NCBI GenBank assembly: GCA_013360575.1
Contig: JABWBG010000010.1
Span: 1 to 33,265 of the forward strand
From: Caldilineales bacterium
GTDB lineage: Bacteria > Chloroflexota > Anaerolineae > J102
Direction: 5' to 3'
Length of the DNA stretch: 33,265 nt
Part shown: positions 17,906 to 25,579 of the stretch, piece after piece
Layout: every line of letters begins with the position of its first letter
Numbering within the stretch: position 1 is the stretch's first letter
Position numbers and translations under genes: made by a program
The notes under the pieces: model-generated
Database searches by the model: none
The model's input: only the letters and a program-made list of their open reading frames with translations
Told to the model about the DNA's origin: nothing

Positions 17906-17972
17906 GCGTAAAACGTAAAACGTAATAGGAAACGCAAATTACGCATTACGTTTTACGTATTACGTTTTACGC
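17906..17972. repeat. Inverted AAAACGT/ACGTTTT heptamer arrays forming a hairpin
   Basis: GCGTAAAACGTAA at 17906-17918 is the exact reverse complement of 17960-17972. Additional AAAACGT and ACGTTTT units lie between them, so the gap between oah and dch can fold into a long AT-rich stem. The oah stop codon (17975-17977) follows the right arm by two bases. Confidence 0.85.
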
Positions 17973-17974
17973 AA

Positions 17975-19108
17975 CTATCGCTCGATCGGCTGGGGTAGGA
18001 CTTGGGCGAAGAGTTCGTCGCCTGCCTCGACGCCCTGGGCCAGCAGTTGGCGGTAACGGATGAAATCGATCGTGTCCTTGCCGGTGAGCTTGCGGTTGTT
18101 GAAGGCGGTGAAGCCGAGAAAAGCCTCGTTGGTCATGTTGGCGGCCAGCCAGTGGCGATAATAATCCTTGGCCGCGTCCCAGAAGAACTTCTTCTTGGCT
18201 CGAATACCGTCGATCGACATCTGCAGGCAGTGCGGGAAGAGATTGGTGAAGGTCCACAGCACCTCATCCACAGCCTGATCCAGCAGACTGAGGTCGATGA
18301 CAGCGGTTTTTTGCAGATCGCGGGCGGCGGCCAGGGCGGCGCCGCTCTTCATCTCGCCGTAGACGATGGCCCCATCCTGCACATAGTCCTCGGTGATCAC
18401 ACTGGGGTTGCGCAGCCAGACGCCCTCTTGGCGCAACACCGGCACAACCTTGCTGATGTAGCCCTTGCGGTGCATCTTGTACGCGCTCCACATCTCGCAG
18501 GAGATGCAATTCCACATGGCATCTTCGATGGTGAGATACCAGGGCAGAAAATCGGTGGAGCCGCCGACCGGGGCGGAGCCATGCCGCGGCCCCGCCTGCC
18601 CAAACACGGCCAGATCCGAGGCAATGGCAATGTCGCAGGCCCCGCCGATCTCCTGCCCCCCGGCCACGCGCATCCCGTTCACCCGGCTGATCACCGGTTT
18701 CTTGGCGTTGAGGATGCTGTCGACCATGGCGTTGAAGAGGTCCATGTACAGGGCGTATTCGGTGGGGCGGCGGCTGTAGTATTCGGCGTACTCTTTGGTA
18801 TTGCCGCCGGTGCAAAATGCCTTGTCGCCCACGCCGGTGAAGACGATGGCCACCACGCTGCGATCCATCGACGCCCGTTTCATGCCCGCGATCACGCCCT
18901 TGACCATGTCGGTGGTGTAGGAATTGTATTGGGCGGGGTTGTTCAGCCACACCCAGGCCGAGTACAACCCTTCGACCGGGTGGCCTTGCGGGTCGCGGAT
19001 CGGTTTCTTCTCATAGATCACACTGGGCGGTTCGGCGCGGAAATACGCGTCGCCGCCGAGATCGTGGTCGACAAGCGTATCCGTGCGGGGCAGCCAATCG
19101 AGAGACAT
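17975..19108 (-). CDS. oah: 6-oxocyclohex-1-ene-1-carbonyl-CoA hydrolase (ring-opening, Oah/BamA)
   Basis: The start is ATG 19108, with AAGGAG at 19116-19121 seven bases upstream. It gives 377 residues, the length I recall for Thauera Oah; an earlier in-frame start would add 15 proline-rich residues and has no such support. The protein is a divergent crotonase. It begins with the DWLPRTDTL and GEAPSVIYE-like (here AEPPSVIYEKKP) segments, then VWLNNPAQYNSYTTDMVK, GVGDKAFCTGGNTKEYAEYYS and GQEIGGACDIAIASDLAVFGQAGPRHGS. These are diagnostic of the ring-cleaving hydrolase of anaerobic benzoyl-CoA degradation. It converts the 6-oxo compound plus two waters to 3-hydroxypimelyl-CoA. Its gene is a widely used marker for anaerobic aromatic degraders. 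It follows the PaaX-type regulator by 49 bases. Confidence 0.95.
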   Translation of the reverse strand: MSLDWLPRTDTLVDHDLGGDAYFRAEPPSVIYEKKPIRDPQGHPVEGLYSAWVWLNNPAQYNSYTTDMVKGVIAGMKRASMDRSVVAIVFTGVGDKAFCTGGNTKEYAEYYSRRPTEYALYMDLFNAMVDSILNAKKPVISRVNGMRVAGGQEIGGACDIAIASDLAVFGQAGPRHGSAPVGGSTDFLPWYLTIEDAMWNCISCEMWSAYKMHRKGYISKVVPVLRQEGVWLRNPSVITEDYVQDGAIVYGEMKSGAALAAARDLQKTAVIDLSLLDQAVDEVLWTFTNLFPHCLQMSIDGIRAKKKFFWDAAKDYYRHWLAANMTNEAFLGFTAFNNRKLTGKDTIDFIRYRQLLAQGVEAGDELFAQVLPQPIER

Positions 19109-19157
19109 GCCTTTGCTCCTTGCGGGTGGTGCGGGGGGCGTATTGCGTGACATCCGT

Positions 19158-20024
19158 TTACCGGTCTGCTGCGCCGGCCTCGTTCATGATTGCGCGAATG
19201 AACTTATTGGCAGGGGTATTCAGGTGGTCGCGGTAATCGCTGACCAACCGGCGAGCGGTAAAGCCGATCCAATCCGGCGGCAGTAACTGTGTGGGCAGGT
19301 TGGGGTCGCGCAGGGGCAGGGCCTGGAACTCGTGCGTGATCCAGAAACGGCGAATGAAGCACTCCTGCGCGTTGGCGCACATCTCCTGCGGCGATAGACC
19401 GGCGAAATGTTCGTATTCAGGTTGGTAGCGAGCGACGAAATCCTGGTACTGCTTTTCCAGATCCTGCAAATCCCAGCAGCGCTTGACCAGTTCCTGCCCG
19501 GTCGAAGGCCCCAGATGCACGCCGGAGAACTGCTCGGCAAAGGCTTCGATCCGTAGATCATGAAACAGATCGGCCAGCTCGCGTTGGCGGTTGTGCGGCG
19601 AAATCCAGGTGCCGGGAGCAAGACGGCCAAACCCCAGCCAACTGAGCTGTTTGCGCAATTCGTGCCGGGTCTTGCGTCTCCGTTCCGGCAGCGAAAAGGC
19701 CACCAGATGCCAGGTCTCATCCCAATCGGTGAAGATCGGTTCGAAAATGCGTTCATATCCGGCCTGTAACAGCGCCTGGCCGCGGGGGGTGATGGTGTAT
19801 CGGCTGCGCCGCCCGTGCTTTCGGGCCGATATCCAGCCTTTGCGCGTCATGCGCGAGAGGGTGGAGCGCACGGCCCGCTCGCTCACGTCTAGCGGGCCCA
19901 TCAGCGAAAGTATATCGCTTGTCCAGATTTTACCGCCATTAGGCAAGATATAATCACCTAACAGCGTGAAAAAGATGAACTGGGTGCGGACGGGCAAGGA
20001 AGCTGAGTTTTCGATCCCGTTCAT
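19158..20024 (-). CDS. paaX: PaaX-family transcriptional regulator
   Basis: A 288-residue protein with a PaaX-type N-terminal winged helix-turn-helix (about residues 12-90: FTLLGDYI, SERAVRSTLSRMTRKGWISARKHGRRSRYTITPRG) followed by the PaaX central and C-terminal domains (TWHLVAFSLPE, LRKQLSWLGFGRLAPGTWISP). E. coli PaaX represses the aerobic phenylacetate genes and is released by phenylacetyl-CoA. This gene lies between the small protein gene (15 bases upstream) and oah, inside the benzoyl-CoA reductase run. Control of this cluster by phenylacetyl-CoA or another aryl-CoA is therefore likely (inference). No Shine-Dalgarno is obvious. Confidence 0.88.
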   Translation of the reverse strand: MNGIENSASLPVRTQFIFFTLLGDYILPNGGKIWTSDILSLMGPLDVSERAVRSTLSRMTRKGWISARKHGRRSRYTITPRGQALLQAGYERIFEPIFTDWDETWHLVAFSLPERRRKTRHELRKQLSWLGFGRLAPGTWISPHNRQRELADLFHDLRIEAFAEQFSGVHLGPSTGQELVKRCWDLQDLEKQYQDFVARYQPEYEHFAGLSPQEMCANAQECFIRRFWITHEFQALPLRDPNLPTQLLPPDWIGFTARRLVSDYRDHLNTPANKFIRAIMNEAGAADR

Positions 20025-20039
20025 AGCAGCGTGTCGATC

Positions 20040-20297
20040 TCACGAAAATTGTTCAGGTTTCGGTTTCCTCTTGCGGGTGTAAAGGGTTACGAAGAAATTC
20101 GTGGCCAGGGTGCAACCCTGGCATTCCTCACTCAGGTCGGAGGCAAGGATCGGTTCCAGATGCACCTCGTAGCCCATGGCGGCGTACAACTCCGTGGCCT
20201 CCTTGGCCCGGCCCGCTCCGGCCATGAAGCGGCGTTCCCAGCCCTGGGCGACCAGTTCCGGTTTGGGCGGATGCTCCGTGTCTGGCGCGAGGTACAT
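20040..20297 (-). CDS. Small uncharacterised protein in the benzoyl-CoA reductase operon
   Basis: An 85-residue soluble protein starting nine bases after the last reductase ATPase gene and ending 15 bases before the paaX-like gene, so surely co-transcribed. I do not recognise a named family. Visible features are a WERRF stretch near residue 20, RAKEATELYAAMGYEVHLEP (32-51), a CxxC pair (EECQGC, C59/C62) and a basic LYTRKRKPKP tail. The CxxC could bind metal or be redox active. Tight spacing with the reductase suggests an accessory or maturation role, but this is inference. There is no clear Shine-Dalgarno; translational coupling to the gene above is possible. Confidence 0.75.
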   Translation of the reverse strand: MYLAPDTEHPPKPELVAQGWERRFMAGAGRAKEATELYAAMGYEVHLEPILASDLSEECQGCTLATNFFVTLYTRKRKPKPEQFS

Positions 20298-20306
20298 GAG
20301 GATGGG

Positions 20307-21140
20307 TCAGGCCAACGCCGGGGCCGTTTCCAGGTCTGCTGGCTGGCTTTCGATCTTGTGCAAGCGAACATGCCCCAGGATGGCCGCGCCAAACGCGGTG
20401 GTGAATTGCACCAGTTCGCCCGCGGGCACGTTGACCTCGCTGCTGAGCTCTCGTCGCACCACCGCGGCCATGCTGGGGAAGCGGAGAATGCCGCCGATCA
20501 GGGTAAACTCCGGCTCCATCTGCACCCGTTTCATCAGCTGCACCGAGCGATCGACCAGGGAGGAGATGGCCCCGAACATGATGTCGGAGGGGGCCGCGCC
20601 CAGCGAGAGATGGTTGATCACCTCCGATTCGGCGAACACGGCGCAGACGCCGGAAATGGGCACCGCGCCTTTGGAGGTGGCCGCCAGCGGCCCGATCTCC
20701 TCGGTGGAGAAGCCCATGTAGCGGGCGGTTTTTTCCAGGAACGCGCCTGTGCCCGCGGCGCATTTGTCGTTCAGGCGGAACGATTTCACCTTGGTCTCGT
20801 CGTCCAGACGGATTGCCTTCATCGTCTGGCCGCCCACATCGAGGATGGTGCGGGTGTGGGGGAAGAGGGTGGAGACGCCCCTGGCGCTGGCGGTCAAGTC
20901 GGTGGCCGTGACATCGGCAAAGGGGATCTGATGGCGGCCAAAGCCGGTGGCCACAGTGTAGGCCAGTTGGGCAGCGCCGATGCCGGCCTGGGCCAGCGCT
21001 TGATCCAGAGCCGTACGCGCGGCCTGGGCCAATTGGAAGCCGGTGTTGGTCATCGCCTTGCCGGCGATGCGGTTTTCCTGGTCGATCACGACAACCTTGG
21101 TGTAGGTCGAACCCACATCGATGCCTGCAGTGTACGTCAT
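20307..21140 (-). CDS. Benzoyl-CoA reductase ATPase/electron-activating subunit (BcrA/BcrD, BzdP/Q-type), second copy
   Basis: A 277-residue ASKHA-fold ATPase of the BadF/BadG/BcrA/BcrD family. The phosphate-1 motif DVGSTYTK is at 8-15, LDVGGQTMKAI near 100-110, and the [4Fe-4S] cysteines are C127 (NDKCAAGTG) and C166 (SGVCAVFAESEV). Two such subunits share one cluster and use two ATP to drive an electron to the active-site subunits. It is 277 residues, unlike the roughly 440-residue BcrA of Thauera, so the pair resembles the Azoarcus BzdP/BzdQ type. By gene order it corresponds to BzdQ/BcrD, but the sequence alone does not let me fix which ATPase is which. It starts three bases after the other ATPase gene. 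Confidence 0.9.
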   Translation of the reverse strand: MTYTAGIDVGSTYTKVVVIDQENRIAGKAMTNTGFQLAQAARTALDQALAQAGIGAAQLAYTVATGFGRHQIPFADVTATDLTASARGVSTLFPHTRTILDVGGQTMKAIRLDDETKVKSFRLNDKCAAGTGAFLEKTARYMGFSTEEIGPLAATSKGAVPISGVCAVFAESEVINHLSLGAAPSDIMFGAISSLVDRSVQLMKRVQMEPEFTLIGGILRFPSMAAVVRRELSSEVNVPAGELVQFTTAFGAAILGHVRLHKIESQPADLETAPALA

Positions 21141-21143
21141 AGT

Positions 21144-21956
21144 TTATGCCTCCGTAGCGGGCAAGGGAGCGCGACTGTTCACAATCGCATCCATGGCAAA
21201 GAGGGCCGCGCCCAGCGCGCCCATGAAATGCGAATCGTCGCTGACATTGAGTTGGATGCCCAGATTGTCCTGCAGGGCGTAGATCATGCCGATATTCTTG
21301 GCCACGCCGCCGGTGAAGGTGACTTGATCCTCGATCCCGACCCGGCGCAGCAGCCCGATCGAACGCTTGGCGATCGATTGGTGCACGCCCATCAGGATGT
21401 CCTCGATCTTCTTGCCCTTGCCCAGCCAGGAAAGCACCTCCGACTCGGCGAAAACGGTGCAGGTGGTGCTGATGCGCACCGGCCGCTCGGCTTGCATGGC
21501 CCGCGACCCCAAATCGGGCAGGGGGATGGCCAGGGCCGATGCCGCCGCGCCCAGAAAACGCCCGGTGCCTGCCGCGCATTTGTCGTTCATGCAAAAGTCG
21601 ATGATCTCGCCGTTTGGCCCCACGCGGATCGCCTTGGTATCCTGGCCGCCCATGTCGAGCACGGTGCGGGTGGCGGGGAACATGTGCGCGGCCCCGCGGG
21701 CATGGCAACTGATCTCCGTCACCTGCGTGTTGCCAAAGGTGACTTTGTAGCGGCCATAGCCGGTGCCGATCACATACTCCACCTCTTCTTCGCGGATGCC
21801 GCCATCCTCCAGCGCCTGCGTATACGCGTTTTCCGCCGCCTGGATCACGTTGGCGCCGGTGTCGATCAAGGCCCGGCCCACGATCTCGCGCGCTTCATTG
21901 ATTACGATGGCTTTGGTTTGAGTCGATCCGACATCCACGCCGGCTGAAAAGCTCAT
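21144..21956 (-). CDS. Benzoyl-CoA reductase ATPase/electron-activating subunit (BcrA/BcrD, BzdP/Q-type), first copy
   Basis: A 270-residue ASKHA ATPase closely resembling 2-hydroxyglutaryl-CoA dehydratase activators (HgdC): DVGSTQTK (8-15), GTGYGRYKV near 64, [13 protein letters not shown] near 100, and cluster cysteines C127 ([11 protein letters not shown]) and C166 ([12 protein letters not shown]). It lies between the reductase core gene and the second ATPase gene, with three- and 38-base gaps. By synteny with bzdNOPQ it is the P-like (BcrA) subunit. An HgdC role was considered, but the presence of a second ATPase, dch and oah argues for benzoyl-CoA reductase. Confidence 0.9.
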   Translation of the reverse strand: MSFSAGVDVGSTQTKAIVINEAREIVGRALIDTGANVIQAAENAYTQALEDGGIREEEVEYVIGTGYGRYKVTFGNTQVTEISCHARGAAHMFPATRTVLDMGGQDTKAIRVGPNGEIIDFCMNDKCAAGTGRFLGAAASALAIPLPDLGSRAMQAERPVRISTTCTVFAESEVLSWLGKGKKIEDILMGVHQSIAKRSIGLLRRVGIEDQVTFTGGVAKNIGMIYALQDNLGIQLNVSDDSHFMGALGAALFAMDAIVNSRAPLPATEA

Positions 21957-21994
21957 ACTGATTCTCCTTGCAGTGCAGTGTGTGCGATTGATCC

Positions 21995-23278
21995 TCAGGC
22001 GGCGGCCCGGCGGGCAGCCAACCCTTCGAAATAGGCGTCGATACGGTTCTTCAGCTGCGCCTCCGACACCACCCGGCGGTCCATCATGTCCGACTCGATG
22101 AACAGGGTGGGGATGTCGCGCGACGCCATCACCGCCCGGCGGTTGTCGGCCAGGCCGGTGGAGACGGTGCGGCAGCTCTTGATCGGATGGTAGATGATGC
22201 CGTCCGCTTCAAATTCGTCCACCATGCCGGCCAGCACCTGATCTTGATAGAACATGCTGTCCATGGCATCACGTACGCTGATCAGGATGCCCTCGGCCAG
22301 GCTTTCCAGGGGATCGTTCAAATTGTACTCGAAGCCACGGTTCGTGCCGCCGGATGCAAACCAAAGATAGGTGGAATTGATAAAGGTGCCGCCCCATTGC
22401 GTGAACATCTCGTTGAAGCGGCGGAAGATGGGGTAGCAGGGCACACCGACGAAGAGCAGCCGGTATTTTTCATCGGTCAGGGTGCCGATGCCATGCGCCG
22501 CCTTGTATTCCATCTCCTCCACCAGCCGGTCGAAGAAGATCGCGCCCTCGGCCCGCCCGCGGAAGCCATTGGCCACGCCCAGATAGACGGTGCCATCGGT
22601 GAGGGCGTTGAAGAGGGAGGGGCGGCTGCGGTTCAGTTCCAGCACCCGCGACCACCCGCGGCTCATCACATTGGCGTGGCCCAGCACCTCGCGCAGGCGG
22701 TCGATGTCGAAGGGAATGCCGGTCACCTGCTCGCACAGAGCGATCAATTCCTTCAGTTGGGCAGCGACATATTTGCGATCGTTCTCGAAATCGGGGTCGC
22801 CTCGCCAGGTCTGCATCCGCGCCTGGCGCGTCCCCGGCACGTCGAGGGTGAAAATCGGGATCTTGTACATCCGCTCCCAGATCTCCGCCCATTTGATGTA
22901 GGTGTTGCAGGCGTTGGTGTACACCGCCAGCGAGGGCGTGGGGATCTGCCCCATGGGATGGGCGCCTTTGCGCAACTGAACAGCCACATCTGCCTTGACA
23001 TAGCCGCAGATGTCGGGCGAATAGCCGTAATCCTCGGCCTCGTTGAGATATTCGTGGGCCACGCGGCGCACGGCCGTCTGCAACGAGTTGATCTCCGGGA
23101 AAACGGTGGGCAGGTCGAACACGCGCAGCACCTCGGCAATGCTGCCCATCACGAACACATAGGCCGATTGCCCGCCCTGCTCTGCCGTCGCGCTTAACTC
23201 CTCGAACCAGGAGCGGAAGAGGTCGGCCCCTTCCCGGTTGCCCCGGCCAACAAGTTCCGTGTGTTGATCTGTGGTCAT
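21995..23278 (-). CDS. bcrB: Benzoyl-CoA reductase subunit B (BcrB/BzdO)
   Basis: A 427-residue protein of the 2-hydroxyacyl-CoA dehydratase D-component/BcrB fold, close to the usual length of about 435-450. Conserved stretches are [20 protein letters not shown] near 43, [18 protein letters not shown] near 117, [17 protein letters not shown] near 271 and [20 protein letters not shown] near 366, which supply candidate cluster cysteines. With BcrC it binds benzoyl-CoA and reduces the ring to the 1,5-diene. It lies between bcrC and the two ATPase genes; the gap to bcrC holds ACGTTTT heptamers. A weak AAGG precedes ATG 23278. Confidence 0.92.
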   Translation of the reverse strand: MTTDQHTELVGRGNREGADLFRSWFEELSATAEQGGQSAYVFVMGSIAEVLRVFDLPTVFPEINSLQTAVRRVAHEYLNEAEDYGYSPDICGYVKADVAVQLRKGAHPMGQIPTPSLAVYTNACNTYIKWAEIWERMYKIPIFTLDVPGTRQARMQTWRGDPDFENDRKYVAAQLKELIALCEQVTGIPFDIDRLREVLGHANVMSRGWSRVLELNRSRPSLFNALTDGTVYLGVANGFRGRAEGAIFFDRLVEEMEYKAAHGIGTLTDEKYRLLFVGVPCYPIFRRFNEMFTQWGGTFINSTYLWFASGGTNRGFEYNLNDPLESLAEGILISVRDAMDSMFYQDQVLAGMVDEFEADGIIYHPIKSCRTVSTGLADNRRAVMASRDIPTLFIESDMMDRRVVSEAQLKNRIDAYFEGLAARRAAA

Positions 23279-23321
23279 GATAACTTACCTTGAGAAGGGA
23301 AATGTGTTTGGTGCGTGGTGC

Positions 23322-23343
23322 GTTTTACGTTTTACGCTCCTTA
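23322..23343. repeat. ACGTTTT heptamers abutting the bcrC stop codon
   Basis: Two ACGTTTT-type units (about 23322-23336), preceded by GGTGCGT units, lie immediately before the minus-strand TAA stop of bcrC (23341-23343). They are the inverted form of the AAAACGT heptamer at 4846-4880. Confidence 0.75.
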
Positions 23344-24552
23344 CGCAAACAGCAAACTCTCTACAAATGTCTCCAACTGGATCTCCAGATGGTCGAAACT
23401 CGTCATATTCTCTTCGAATTCGCTGACGAAATAGGGGATGCCGTGGGCGTCGAGGGTGTGGGTGTAGGCCACCTGCTCTTCCAGGCCCGGCTCACACATC
23501 TTGGCCGCGGTGACGACCGCGGCCGACGCCTGCGCGCCGTGGATGCGTTGCAACAGCATCTCTTCCTTCGGCTTGCGCAGGTCATGCTGCACTGGGCTGT
23601 ACGACGACTTCTCCAGATACGCCTCCGCCAGGTTGTAAAGAGGGTCGCCGGCGGTGGGCACATCCTCCAGGATCCAGCGCAGCCCGATCAGCAGGTCGTC
23701 GTCCACCACATAGGTGGATTGCGACAGCGCCCGCAGCATGTCCAGCGGCGGCTGCTCACAGAACCCGCCCTCGTACACCACCCGGATCTTGTCCTGCTTT
23801 TTGGCCGGGCGCGCCCGCAGCAGGGGCAGCGCCGTCTCCAACAATTCGTTGTGCTCCTCACGTGGGATCATCCCCCCCACCGCCAGCAGCAGATAGGCTT
23901 CGTAGCCCGAAACCTGCCACGGCGTCTCCCGTTTCAGCGCGTACAGATCGCGCAGCAAGGCCCGATTGTGGTTGTAGATCGCCAGCGACCGCCTTAAATC
24001 CGCATCCGTCACCTCGCGCCCCACGATCTGCTCGATCTCACGGCGCAGGCGATCGTATTCATTGCGCAGATAGGTGGCAGCGAAGCCGGAGTTGGCGTTC
24101 TGCGGCAGATAGAGGATCTGGCAGGGATAGTCGAAATTCCGCCCCCACACCGCCGCCAGATTGCGGGCCGCGTCGCAGATGGGATGCGTGACGAACATTT
24201 CCATCGTCACCCGTTTGCTCAGGGCCAGCTCCAGCGAAGTTTTGAGGATGGAACAGAGATAGGAACCGAAACGAGAGTCCGCTTGCATCGGCTCCAGCGG
24301 CGCGCCGCGCACTTTGAACGGCAACATGCCGGCGGCGTGGGCGATCTCCTCGGGGAAATAGACCTGGAAATGCCCCAACACCTTGCCCCCCGCCGCGCGC
24401 CAGCGCTTGACGGTGGGAAAATCGGTGTCTTCCAGCAGTTCGCGGCAATGATACAGGATTTCTTCGAGGGGTTGGTTGCGCCATTCGGGGAAGGTCAGTG
24501 GGGCCACGGCATATGCTCCATTAATATTAGCATCGTCAGAAAACTGCGTCAT
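23341..24552 (-). CDS. bcrC: Benzoyl-CoA reductase subunit C (BcrC/BzdN)
   Basis: A 403-residue BcrC-type subunit: LLEDTDFPTVKRWRAAGGKV near 38, YFPEEIAHAAGMLPFKVRG near 67, SYLCSILKTSLELALSKRV near 94, HPICDAARN near 122 and YNHNRALLRDLYALK near 193. It forms the ring-reducing core with BcrB. It is the first gene of the reductase run. ATG 24552 lies only four bases after a TATACT box, so that start implies a leaderless message. An alternative GTG at 24507 (residue 16) has GGAG at suitable spacing and would give 388 residues, close to the BcrC length I recall. The family identity does not depend on the start. Confidence 0.93.
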   Translation of the reverse strand: MTQFSDDANINGAYAVAPLTFPEWRNQPLEEILYHCRELLEDTDFPTVKRWRAAGGKVLGHFQVYFPEEIAHAAGMLPFKVRGAPLEPMQADSRFGSYLCSILKTSLELALSKRVTMEMFVTHPICDAARNLAAVWGRNFDYPCQILYLPQNANSGFAATYLRNEYDRLRREIEQIVGREVTDADLRRSLAIYNHNRALLRDLYALKRETPWQVSGYEAYLLLAVGGMIPREEHNELLETALPLLRARPAKKQDKIRVVYEGGFCEQPPLDMLRALSQSTYVVDDDLLIGLRWILEDVPTAGDPLYNLAEAYLEKSSYSPVQHDLRKPKEEMLLQRIHGAQASAAVVTAAKMCEPGLEEQVAYTHTLDAHGIPYFVSEFEENMTSFDHLEIQLETFVESLLFA

Positions 24553-24556
24553 ATTT

Positions 24557-24584
24557 AGTATACAGAAAACTCGCCGGCTGTCAA
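24557..24584 (-). promoter_or_regulatory. Sigma-70-type promoter of the benzoyl-CoA reductase operon
   Basis: On the minus strand TTGACA (24584-24579) is followed after a 16-base spacer by TATACT (24562-24557). The -35 box is perfect and the -10 box is one base from consensus. The predicted start point, about 24550, falls in the ATG at 24552. Confidence 0.7.
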
Positions 24585-24587
24585 CAA

Positions 24588-24603
24588 GGTGATTTTTTTC
24601 ACA
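24588..24603. promoter_or_regulatory. CRP/FNR-superfamily-type palindrome upstream of the bcr promoter
   Basis: The minus strand reads TGTGA-AAAAAA-TCACC, matching nine of ten positions of the CRP consensus TGTGA-N6-TCACA. Its centre is about 45 bases before the predicted start point and three bases upstream of the -35 box. It overlaps the stop codon of the hemerythrin-like gene. The regulator is unknown. Confidence 0.45.
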
Positions 24604-25150
24604 CCCCGGCGATGTCCATCTCTTCGAACCGGCTCGCGATTTCTTCCAGCGTCACCCCATCGAGCAGGTTGTGGGCCATGGGGAAGAGGATATGTTCCTC
24701 CTTCCCGAAGTGTGAATTCAGCAGGTCGGTGATCTCTTCGCCGGCCTGGCGCAGGGTGGCGGCGCTGCCCCCTGTGGCTGCCAGGGCGCGCAGTTTTGCC
24801 GCGCCCGCTTCGATGGCCGGATGTTGGATCTCGTTCAATTCGTACAGGGTTTGGCGCAGCAGCACGCCTTGGGCGTGGATTTGCTGGTGCTCGATGCGCA
24901 TGACGCTGGTGGGGCCAAATTGCCCGATCACCGCTTCGATGGCAGGAAAGAAGACTTGATCCTCCTTTTGTCGGTGCAATTCCAGCTTGGTGGCCATCAT
25001 TTCGGCGAAGGCGGCGAAGAGGGGCAGGGCGTCGGCCACGGCTGCTTCGCCTTCGACCGTCAGCCGCTGCACCATCTGGCGCAGGCCGCCGGCTTCGGCC
25101 ATGATCTCGGCATGTTCGCGCAGGAGGGTCTTGATCGGATGCTGGGGCAT
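24599..25150 (-). CDS. Hemerythrin HHE-domain protein
   Basis: A 183-residue all-helical protein with two hemerythrin HHE-like halves. Candidate di-iron ligands are H13, H59 and E63 (LELHRQKEDQVFFP), H88 and H92 (RIEHQQIH), then the HFGKEEHILFP motif near 147-157. Such proteins bind oxygen, sense it or handle iron and nitric oxide. The gene ends 46 bases before bcrC and its stop codon overlaps the regulatory palindrome. A role in protecting or signalling for the oxygen-sensitive benzoyl-CoA reductase is attractive but inferred. Confidence 0.85.
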   Translation of the reverse strand: MPQHPIKTLLREHAEIMAEAGGLRQMVQRLTVEGEAAVADALPLFAAFAEMMATKLELHRQKEDQVFFPAIEAVIGQFGPTSVMRIEHQQIHAQGVLLRQTLYELNEIQHPAIEAGAAKLRALAATGGSAATLRQAGEEITDLLNSHFGKEEHILFPMAHNLLDGVTLEEIASRFEEMDIAGV

Positions 25151-25182
25151 GAGGGGTGTGGTTCCTTTGAATGTGGGAGATC

Positions 25183-25215
25183 AGCGGTCGGAGCGCTCGC
25201 AGCGCTCCGACCGCT
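25183..25215. repeat. Perfect palindrome, 15-bp arms and 3-base loop
   Basis: AGCGGTCGGAGCGCT (25183-25197) is exactly inverted at 25201-25215 around CGC. It lies between the cupin stop (25225) and the hemerythrin start (25150). No T-run follows on the minus strand, so it is a strong mRNA hairpin without a typical terminator tail; it may be a dispersed palindromic element. Confidence 0.9.
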
Positions 25216-25224
25216 TGCGTGCGG

Positions 25225-25566
25225 TCAGGGCAGGGGTGGGTTGAAGATGGAGAGGGCTTCCGCCGGTTCGGGGCCGGGGTTGCGAATCTGATGTTCGACG
25301 CCGGGCGGCGCGAAGCCGATCTGGCCGCGGCGCAACAGGCGTTCTTCGTCGCCGACTCGACATAAAACAGCGCCGGCCAGAACGAAGAAGGTCTCGGTGC
25401 TGGCGGGGTGGCTGTGCGGGGGCAACTCGCCGCCCGGCAGCAGCCGCACCTGCGCCAGGGTCAGCCCTGGATTCTGCGCCGGCGTGATCAAAGGACGCAC
25501 GCTGGCCCCATCGAAGCGGGGATGGGGCTGCCAGGCGATGTCTTGCGGGTCGAACAGGTAGGGCAT
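25225..25566 (-). CDS. Small cupin-2 domain protein
   Basis: A 113-residue single-domain cupin. The metal-site motif is PHSHPASTETFFVLAGA (two His and Glu, residues about 51-67), with the second-motif His in GFAPPGVEHQIRN. ATG 25566 has a CGGAG about six bases upstream and lies 13 bases after ecfT. No substrate can be assigned. Its tight link to the ECF transporter genes suggests sensing, isomerising or binding the transported compound or its product (inference). Confidence 0.85.
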   Translation of the reverse strand: MPYLFDPQDIAWQPHPRFDGASVRPLITPAQNPGLTLAQVRLLPGGELPPHSHPASTETFFVLAGAVLCRVGDEERLLRRGQIGFAPPGVEHQIRNPGPEPAEALSIFNPPLP

Positions 25567-25579
25567 GGCGGCTCCGGGG

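Noticed and set aside
20128-21708. Minus-strand open frame of 526 codons spanning both ATPase genes
   Set aside because: Wrong frame relative to two well-conserved ATPases; Arg/Gly/His-rich shadow.
20307-24552. 2-hydroxyglutaryl-CoA (2-hydroxyacyl-CoA) dehydratase instead of benzoyl-CoA reductase
   Set aside because: Two ATPase subunits, BcrB/BcrC-like core sequences and linked dch and oah fit benzoyl-CoA reductase; dehydratases use a single HgdC activator.
25183-25215. Intrinsic terminator
   Set aside because: Strong stem, but no T-run follows on either strand; listed as a palindrome only.
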